From contig JAJQFX010000093.1 in the NCBI GenBank assembly GCA_021200895.1, positions 1 through 13,626 of the forward strand: a stretch of DNA of 13,626 nt. The letters run 5' to 3'. The notes under the pieces were generated by a model. The model was not told where the DNA came from, did not search any database, and saw only the letters and a list, made by a program, of their open reading frames with translations. The DNA comes from Clostridiales bacterium (lineage in GTDB: Bacteria > Bacillota > Clostridia > Oscillospirales > Oscillospiraceae). Every line of letters starts with the position of its first letter. The first letter of the stretch is position 1. The translations under genes were made by a program, and so were the position numbers. This document shows, piece by piece, positions 5,781 to 11,224 of the stretch.

Positions 5781-6851
5781 TTGAGATGGAAAAAAGTCCT
5801 GACCCTGGCGCTGTGCATGGCGCTGCTGTGCGCGGTTTGCCGGACGCCTGCCGCGGCCATTTCCACCTCTGCGACCTCCACCTATGTCATTGATGTGGAC
5901 AGCGGCCGTGTCCTCTACGAAAACAACGCCGATGAGGAGCGGCCCATCGCCAGTATCACCAAAATTATGACCGCCCTGGTGGCCATCGAGGCCAGCACGG
6001 AGGAGGATTTGGCGCAGGTCTGCACCGTCTCTGCCTACGCGGCCTCGGTGGGGGGCAGTTCCCTGTACCTGCTGGAGGGGGATGAAATCACCCTCCTCAG
6101 CGCCCTCTACGGCTGCCTGCTCCGCAGCGGCAATGACTGCGCCGTGGTGGTGGCTGAAACCATCGCCGGCAGCGAGGAAGCCTTTGCCGACCTGATGAAC
6201 GAGAAGGCGGCGGAGCTGGGGATGGAGCACAGCCACTTTGTCAGCTGCAACGGCCTGGTGGATGAGGACAACTATTCCACCGCCCGCGACATGGCTGTCC
6301 TGGGAGCCTACGCCATCCAGAACGAACTGTTCGCGGAGATTTGCGGCACCTGGGTCATCACCACCGAGGACGGCTACTGGATAGAGAACCACAACAAACT
6401 CCTGTCCTATGATGACCGGTGCATCGGCATCAAGACCGGCTACACCTCCCTGGCGGGGCGGACGCTGGTGTCCTGCGCCCAGGATCCGGACACGGGGGAG
6501 CGGGTGGTCTGCGTCACCCTGAACGATTCCTATGACTTTGACGACCATATGGCGGTTTATGACTGGGCCTTTGCCACCTACACTCCCAAAAACCTCTGCA
6601 CCGCCGGAGAGACGGTGACCACCCTGACCTTCGCCGGGAACGGAGCCACTGCCACCCTGGTGACGGCGGAGGACGTCACCTATCCCCTGCTGGACGGGGA
6701 GGAAAGCAGACTGAGCTGCAAAATCACCTGCCCGTCCAACGTCCCCAGCGTCATTGAGGAAGGGGACGAAGCGGGCATAATCGTCTACTACCTGGACGGG
6801 GAGGAGATCGCCTCCGCCGTGCTGTACTACGGCAAGGTGGTCTACCGATGA
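5781..6851 (+). CDS. D-alanyl-D-alanine carboxypeptidase (S11 penicillin-binding protein, DacB/DacF type)
   Basis: The secreted or membrane-tethered enzyme trims the terminal D-Ala from peptidoglycan stem peptides, lowering cross-linking. All three catalytic motifs of family S11 are present: SITK (Ser58, Lys61), SGN (116-118) and KTG (218-220). An N-terminal signal sequence MRWKKVLTLALCMALLCAV ends at a likely cut after Ala-Ala-Ala (about residue 26). Residues about 270-356 form a beta-rich PBP5_C-like domain; no clear C-terminal anchor helix is visible. The start is a TTG at 5781 with GAGGTGA (5767-5773) 7 nt upstream; it is needed to include the basic start of the signal peptide, and the nearby ATG at 5786 is out of frame. 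Position between scpAB and rluB parallels B. subtilis dacB, which suggests a role in spore cortex modification. The stop overlaps rluB by 4 nt. Confidence 0.94.
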   Translation: MRWKKVLTLALCMALLCAVCRTPAAAISTSATSTYVIDVDSGRVLYENNADEERPIASITKIMTALVAIEASTEEDLAQVCTVSAYAASVGGSSLYLLEGDEITLLSALYGCLLRSGNDCAVVVAETIAGSEEAFADLMNEKAAELGMEHSHFVSCNGLVDEDNYSTARDMAVLGAYAIQNELFAEICGTWVITTEDGYWIENHNKLLSYDDRCIGIKTGYTSLAGRTLVSCAQDPDTGERVVCVTLNDSYDFDDHMAVYDWAFATYTPKNLCTAGETVTTLTFAGNGATATLVTAEDVTYPLLDGEESRLSCKITCPSNVPSVIEEGDEAGIIVYYLDGEEIASAVLYYGKVVYR

Positions 6852-7570
6852 AGGAGCGGCTGCAAAAGATACTGTCCGCCCGGGGAGTCTGCTCCCGCCG
6901 GGGGGCGGAGGAGCTGATGCGCCAGGGCCGGGTGACGGTGAACGGCGCTGAGGCCAGCCCTGGCGACCAGGCCGACCCGGAAGCAGACCTGATTTGTGTG
7001 GACAGCGTTCCTATCCCAGGCTCACAGAGGCTGGTCTACCTGATGCTGAACAAACCCCGGGGCTATGTGACCACCCTCTCGGACGAGCGGGGGCGGCCCA
7101 CGGTGGCCCAGCTGGTGGCGGACTGCCCGGCACGGGTCTACCCGGTGGGGCGGCTGGACTGCAACTCCGAGGGGCTGCTGCTGACCAATGACGGCGCGCT
7201 GGCCCAGGCCCTGACCCACCCCAGCCATGGGGTGGAGAAGGAATACCTGGTTCGGGTGTCCGGCGACGTGGCGGCGGCCCTCCCTCTGCTGACCCAACCC
7301 ATGACCGTGGACGGGGTGCGCTATGCTGCTGCTGCCGTGGCGGTGCGGCCCTCCCGGGAGGCGGGGACAAGTCTGCTCTCCGTCACCATCACCCAGGGGA
7401 AGAACCGCCAGGTGCGCAAGATGTGCGCCGCGGCGGGCTTGCGGGTGCATCGCCTGAAGCGCGTCCGGGAGGGGCCGCTGCGCCTGGGCAGCCTGGGCAG
7501 CGGCCAATGGCGCTATTTGCAGGAAGAAGAGGTAGAACTGCTGAAAAGCGGGGCCAATCCGGGGAACTGA
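6848..7570 (+). CDS. rluB: 23S rRNA pseudouridine synthase, RluB/RsuA family
   Basis: The 240-residue enzyme isomerises a specific uridine in rRNA to pseudouridine. Residues about 1-50 are an S4 RNA-binding domain (RLQKILSARGVCSRRGAEELMRQGRVTVNG). The catalytic part holds LNKPRGYVTTL, PVGRLDCNSEGLLLTNDG with the catalytic Asp104, HPSHGVEKEYLV and GKNRQVRKMCAAAGLRVHRLKRVREG, the last being characteristic of RluB/RluE/RluF/RsuA. The ATG at 6848 overlaps the carboxypeptidase stop (ATGA) and has AAGGTGG (6834-6840) 7 nt upstream. The gene also ends the B. subtilis scpAB-dacB region, supporting rluB rather than another subfamily member. It is the last gene of the operon that starts at the 2356 promoter; no clear terminator follows. 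Confidence 0.93.
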   Translation: MKERLQKILSARGVCSRRGAEELMRQGRVTVNGAEASPGDQADPEADLICVDSVPIPGSQRLVYLMLNKPRGYVTTLSDERGRPTVAQLVADCPARVYPVGRLDCNSEGLLLTNDGALAQALTHPSHGVEKEYLVRVSGDVAAALPLLTQPMTVDGVRYAAAAVAVRPSREAGTSLLSVTITQGKNRQVRKMCAAAGLRVHRLKRVREGPLRLGSLGSGQWRYLQEEEVELLKSGANPGN

Positions 7571-7580
7571 CCGGCCAAAA

Positions 7581-7622
7581 TGCAAGAAAATTTTAAAATC
7601 TTGCAAAAAAAGAATTGCAATT
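7581..7622. promoter_or_regulatory. AT-rich dyads upstream of the rpiR-family gene
   Basis: TGCAAGA (7581-7587) and TCTTGCA (7599-7605) form a 7-bp inverted repeat around an AAATTTTAAAA centre. Eight bases later comes the perfect 10-bp palindrome AATTGCAATT (7613-7622), which covers the proposed -35 box. The element TTGCAA recurs at 7601 and 7615. The arrangement suits binding of a dimeric regulator, perhaps autoregulation by the RpiR-type protein just downstream, but no known operator consensus is matched. The first dyad lacks a following T-tract and is a poor terminator for rluB. Confidence 0.45.
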
Positions 7623-7643
7623 TCTCTTTAAATTCGTTACAAT
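7615..7643 (+). promoter_or_regulatory. promoter of the rpiR-family gene
   Basis: TTGCAA (7615-7620), a 17-nt spacer and TACAAT (7638-7643) match sigma-A boxes at 4/6 and 5/6. The predicted start near 7650 gives a leader of about 60 nt with AAGGAG (7695-7700) before the ATG at 7713. Confidence 0.7.
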
Positions 7644-7645
7644 GA

Positions 7646-7661
7646 TGCTATTGTGATAGCA
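7646..7661. promoter_or_regulatory. small dyad at the predicted transcription start
   Basis: TGCTAT (7646-7651) and ATAGCA (7656-7661) are a perfect 6-bp inverted repeat with a TGTG centre; an overlapping register TTGTG/CACAA (7651-7664) is also symmetric. Lying at the expected start site, it could be an operator or a 5' mRNA hairpin. Confidence 0.35.
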
Positions 7662-7712
7662 CAACAGGGACGAAGCGAACTGCAATTTTGAAAAAAGGAG
7701 CGGTCAGCCAAC

Positions 7713-8582
7713 ATGACGAATAATATTTTAGGCATGATTCAGGAGAATATGTCCGGCTTCTCCAAGGGGCAGAAGCTCATTGCCAATTATATTCTAAATT
7801 CCTACGACAAGGCGGCCTTTATGACGGCCAGCAAGCTGGGCAAGACGGTAAACGTCAGCGAGTCCACGGTGGTGCGCTTCGCGGCGGAGCTGGGCTTTGA
7901 CGGCTACCCCAGTATGCAAAAGAGCCTTCAGGAGATGATTCGCAACAAGCTGACCAGCGTGCAGCGCATCGAGGTCTCCCGGGACAGGCTGGGCAATCAG
8001 GACATCATCTCCTCCGTCATGCAGTCGGACACGGAGAAGATCCGCCTGACCCTGGAGGAGACGGATAGGGGCCGCTTTGATGAGGCGGTGGACGCCCTGG
8101 CCTCCGGCAACCGCATCTTTGTGCTGGGCATCCGCTCGGCGGGGGCGCTGGCGGATTTTCTGGTCTACTACCTCCGGTTCATGTTTGGCGATGTGATTCA
8201 GGTGAACAGCAGCGCCATGAGCGAGGTCTTTGAGCAAATCGCCAAGGTGCGGGAGGGGGACGTGTTCATCGGGATGTCCTTCCCCCGGTACTCCAAGCGC
8301 ACCATCAAGGCCATGCAGTTCGCCAAGGACAAGGGAGCCAAGGTCATCGCCATTACGGACAGCGAGGCGTCCCCTCTGGCGGCGGTGGCGGACTACGCCC
8401 TCCTGGCCAAGAGCGACATGGCCTCTTTCGTGGACTCCCTGGTGGCCCCGCTGAGCCTGCTGAACGCCCTGCTGGTGGCGGTGGGGGCCAAGCGGAACGA
8501 CCAGCTGGAGACCACCCTCAGCGGCCTGGAGCAGATTTGGGACGAGTACGACGTCTACGAAAAGCCGGGCGGAGACCGGTAA
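7713..8582 (+). CDS. MurR/RpiR family transcriptional regulator (HTH + SIS domain)
   Basis: The 289-residue cytoplasmic DNA-binding protein has an N-terminal helix-turn-helix domain (about residues 1-77; FSKGQKLIANYILNSYDKAAFMTASKLGKTVNVSESTVVRFAAELGF-type sequence) and a C-terminal SIS domain (about 123-260; FVLGIRSAGALADF, VFIGMSFPRYSKRTIKAMQFAKDKGAKVIAITDSEASPLAAVADYALL). SIS domains bind phosphosugars, so members often control amino-sugar or sugar catabolism. No sugar gene is adjacent, so the effector and targets cannot be told from the window. The ATG at 7713 has GGAG 12 nt upstream, slightly long. It has its own promoter with dyads and a terminator-like stem after it, so it is probably a single-gene unit. 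Confidence 0.93.
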   Translation: MTNNILGMIQENMSGFSKGQKLIANYILNSYDKAAFMTASKLGKTVNVSESTVVRFAAELGFDGYPSMQKSLQEMIRNKLTSVQRIEVSRDRLGNQDIISSVMQSDTEKIRLTLEETDRGRFDEAVDALASGNRIFVLGIRSAGALADFLVYYLRFMFGDVIQVNSSAMSEVFEQIAKVREGDVFIGMSFPRYSKRTIKAMQFAKDKGAKVIAITDSEASPLAAVADYALLAKSDMASFVDSLVAPLSLLNALLVAVGAKRNDQLETTLSGLEQIWDEYDVYEKPGGDR

Positions 8583-8597
8583 GCTACATACGAAACG

Positions 8598-8630
8598 GCG
8601 GAGTCAACCGGTTTGGCTCCGCTGCTTTTG
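8598..8630 (+). terminator. probable intrinsic terminator after the rpiR-family gene
   Basis: GCGGAGTCAA (8598-8607) pairs with TTTGGCTCCGC-type sequence at 8613-8622: ten base pairs with one G-T wobble and a CCGGT loop, followed by TGCTTTTG. The T-tract is short, so read-through into the flavoprotein gene is possible. Confidence 0.6.
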
Positions 8631-8646
8631 CGAGGAGAACGCGGAT

Positions 8647-9901
8647 ATGAGCGATGTTTTGGTAGTGGGCGGCGGCGCAGCCGGGCTGATGGCGGCCATT
8701 ACGGCCGCCAGGCACGGGGCCGCCGTCACGCTGTCGGAGCGCAACGAGAAGGTGGGCCGGAAGCTGTATATCACCGGCAAAGGCCGCTGCAACGTGACCA
8801 ATGACTGCACGGCGGAGGAGGCGCTGCAAAACCTGCCCCAGGGGGGCAAGTTTTTGTACAGCGCCATGAACCGCTTCCCGCCGGAGGAGACGAAGCGGTT
8901 CTTCACCGGGCTGGGCGTCCCCCTGAAAACGGAGCGGGGCAACCGGGTGTTCCCGGTGTCTGACAAGGCGGCGGACATCATTGACGCGCTGTTTTTTGAG
9001 GCGAAGCGGCTGGGAGTGGACATCATCCACAGCCGAGCGGAGGCGCTGCTGCTGGAGGAGGGCGCGGTAACGGGCGTCCGGTGTGAGGACGGCAGGGAAC
9101 TTCCTGCCGGGCAGGTCATCGTCGCCACCGGCGGCTGCTCCTACCCCGCCACCGGCTCCACCGGGGACGGCTACCGGCTGGCCCGGCAGACGGGGCACAC
9201 CGTCACGCCGGTGCGGGGCTCCTTGGTGCCCCTGGTGGAGCGGGGGGGATACCTGCGCCAGGATGCAGGGCCTCGCCCTGAAAAATGTGGCCATTCAGGT
9301 GAAGAACCAGAAGGGCAAAACGGTGTACCGGGATTTTGGCGAGCTGCTCTTCACTCACTTCGGCCTGTCCGGGCCGATGATACTCTCCGCCAGCGCCCAC
9401 CTGCGGGATTTTGACAAAAACGAATTTTCTGTTATAATAGATATGAAGCCCGCTTTGGACGAAAAGACACTGGACGAGCGCATCCTCCGGGACTTTGGGG
9501 AGAACCGCAACCGCACCCTCCAGAACAGCCTGGGCGGCCTGCTGCCCCGGCTGATGATTCCGGTGGTGATTGAGCGCACCGGCATCCCGCCGGAGACGAA
9601 AATTCACGACATCACGAAGGCCCAGCGCCGGGCGTTGCTGGAGCAGCTGAAGGGCTTCCGGGTGGACATCAGCGGCCCCCGGCCGGTGGAGGACGCCATC
9701 GTCACTTCTGGCGGCGTCCGCCTCAGCGAGGTGAACCCTTCCACCATGGCCTCCAAACGGAGGTCGGGGCTGTACTTCGCCGGGGAGGTGCTGGACGTGG
9801 ACGGCTACACCGGCGGCTTCAACCTACAGGTGGCCTGGGCCACCGGGTACGCGGCGGGTCTGGCCGCCGCAGAGCAGGCAAACAAGAGAGAGGAAGGCTA
9901 A
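8647..9901 (+). pseudogene. NAD(P)/FAD-dependent oxidoreductase (HI0933/BaiN-YhiN family), frameshifted
   Basis: Two overlapping frames together encode one flavoprotein. The first (8647 to the stop at 9412-9414) gives the FAD Rossmann motif GGGAAG (residues 8-13), GRKLYITGKGRCNVTN and ATGGCSYPATGS, and stays family-like up to SLVPLVERGG. The second frame resumes at GDTCARMQGLALKNV and continues through RDFGELLFTHFGLSGPMILSAS to the C-terminal VTSGGVRLSEVNPSTM and GEVLDVDGYTGGFNLQVAWATG, ending at 9901. The break is at the seven-G run 9242-9248: removing one G restores a continuous 417-residue protein of normal family length. No other damage is visible, so this may be a sequencing error, a recent mutation or a switchable tract. 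Start ATG 8647 has AGGAG (8633-8637). Family members are flavin reductases, BaiN being linked to bile-acid dehydroxylation; the substrate here is unknown. Confidence 0.88.
9411..9438 (+). promoter_or_regulatory. consensus promoter inside the flavoprotein gene, upstream of cmk
   Basis: TTGACA (9411-9416), a 16-nt spacer and TATAAT (9433-9438) are both perfect, with an extended -10 (TG at 9430-9431 region, TGT before TATAAT). The stretch is AT-rich within GC-rich coding DNA. Transcription would begin near 9445 and run into cmk, plsC and ispH-rpsA, giving a leader of about 460 nt through the flavoprotein 3' end. Confidence 0.8.
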
Positions 9902-9903
9902 GC

Positions 9904-10569
9904 ATGATTTCCATTGCCATTGACGGCCCCAGCGGGGCGGGCAAAAGCACCATGGCAAAGCGCCTGGCGAAGGAGCTGGGCTTCGTATATGTGGACACCG
10001 GCGCGATTTACCGCACCGTCAGCCTGTACGCCGCCCGAAAGGGCCTCGCCCCCACCGATGAGGAGGGCATCGCCGCCCTGCTGCCGGAGATTCACATCGA
10101 CCTGGCCTACGGCGCGGACGGCGCGCAGCAGATGATTTTGAACGGGGAGAACGTCTCCGGGGAGATCCGCACCCCGCAAATCTCCATGTACACCTCCGCC
10201 GTGTCCGCCATCCCGGCGGTGCGGGCCTTCCTGCTGGACTTGCAGCGGGATATGGCCCGGCGGAAGGATTTGGTGATGGACGGCCGTGACATCGGCACCG
10301 TAGTGCTGCCTAATGCCGACATCAAGCTGTTCCTCACCGCCGCGCCGGAGGCCAGGGCGAAGCGCCGCTGGCTGGAGCTGCGGGAAAAGGGCGACCCCAT
10401 CACCTATGACCAGGTGCTGGCGGACGTGGTGCAGCGGGACGAGAACGACAGCCACCGGGCCATCGCCCCGCTGAAGCAGGCGGAGGACGCGGTGCTGGTG
10501 GATACGACAGAGTGTGACCTGGAGGAGAGCTACCAGCTGCTCCTTCGGACGATTCGTGAGAGGATGTGA
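9904..10569 (+). CDS. cmk: (d)CMP kinase
   Basis: Cytidylate kinase converts CMP and dCMP to the diphosphates with ATP in the cytoplasm. The 221-residue product has the P-loop GPSGAGKST (residues 8-16), LGFVYVDTGAIYRT, the substrate-binding MDGRDIGTVVLPNADIKLFLTA and the lid-region RDENDSHRAIAPLKQAEDAVLVDTT, all standard. The ATG at 9904 follows the flavoprotein stop by 2 nt with AGGAAGG (9891-9897) 6 nt upstream. cmk, plsC and ispH-rpsA form a recurrent clostridial cluster, here probably transcribed from the internal promoter at 9411. Confidence 0.97.
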   Translation: MISIAIDGPSGAGKSTMAKRLAKELGFVYVDTGAIYRTVSLYAARKGLAPTDEEGIAALLPEIHIDLAYGADGAQQMILNGENVSGEIRTPQISMYTSAVSAIPAVRAFLLDLQRDMARRKDLVMDGRDIGTVVLPNADIKLFLTAAPEARAKRRWLELREKGDPITYDQVLADVVQRDENDSHRAIAPLKQAEDAVLVDTTECDLEESYQLLLRTIRERM

Positions 10570-10573
10570 GCCT

Positions 10574-11224
10574 ATGGCAGAGGAAAAGGCGCATAAGAAG
10601 CGCGTGCCGCCCAAGTCCAGGGAGACCATGCGCAGGTGGTATCAGCTGGTGTGGCACCTGGTATGCCCCATTTTCCGGCTGATTCTGTACCCGGTGAAGG
10701 TGTTCCATCGGGAGCGCATCCCGGAGGGGGCCTGCCTCATCTGCGCCAACCACAGCTCCAACGCAGACCCCCCTATGGTCTGCTTGGCCGCGGGGCATAA
10801 GCACTTTATCCGCATCATGGCCAAGCAGGAGTTGATGGATATTCCGGTCATCGGCTGGGTGTTCAACAAGATCGGCACCTTCGGCGTGGACCGGGGCAAC
10901 AGCGACCTGAACGCCATCAAGACGGCCATGAAGGTCTTAAAGGGCGGGGATAAGCTGCTGATGTTCCCGGAGGGCACCCGCGTGGCGGAGGGCCAGTCCG
11001 GCAGCGCCCACACCGGCGCGGTGATGCTGGCCATGAAGACCGGGGTGCCGGTGGTGCCGGTGTTCTCCACCCGGACGAAGCGGCTGTTCCACCGCAGCGC
11101 CATGGTGTTTGGGGAGCCGTATGTCATCAAGCCCGCCGGGAAGCGGGCCACCCCTCAGGAGTATGAGGAGCAGGCCCAGCTGCTGCTGGAAAAAATCTAC
11201 GGGCTGGAGGACGAACTTCCATGA
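10574..11224 (+). CDS. plsC: 1-acyl-sn-glycerol-3-phosphate acyltransferase (PlsC family)
   Basis: The enzyme acylates lysophosphatidic acid to phosphatidic acid at the cytoplasmic face of the membrane. The 216-residue product carries the acyltransferase motif NHSSNAD (catalytic His60 and Asp65, the HX4D pattern), the substrate-binding FPEGTR (131-136) and a VPVVPV strand typical of motif IV. An N-terminal hydrophobic and basic stretch (about residues 22-45) probably attaches it to the membrane. I chose ATG 10574, with GAGAGGA (10558-10564) 9 nt upstream, over an in-frame ATG at 10514 inside cmk. Its TGA overlaps the ispH ATG as ATGA, so the two are translationally coupled. The exact acyl acceptor is inferred from the family only. 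Confidence 0.94.
   Translation: MAEEKAHKKRVPPKSRETMRRWYQLVWHLVCPIFRLILYPVKVFHRERIPEGACLICANHSSNADPPMVCLAAGHKHFIRIMAKQELMDIPVIGWVFNKIGTFGVDRGNSDLNAIKTAMKVLKGGDKLLMFPEGTRVAEGQSGSAHTGAVMLAMKTGVPVVPVFSTRTKRLFHRSAMVFGEPYVIKPAGKRATPQEYEEQAQLLLEKIYGLEDELP

Noticed and set aside
9242..9248. Programmed ribosomal frameshift in the flavoprotein gene
   Set aside because: The change needed is +1, and the site lacks a recognisable shifty codon-plus-stop arrangement or a downstream stimulator; mutation, slippage or sequencing error is simpler.
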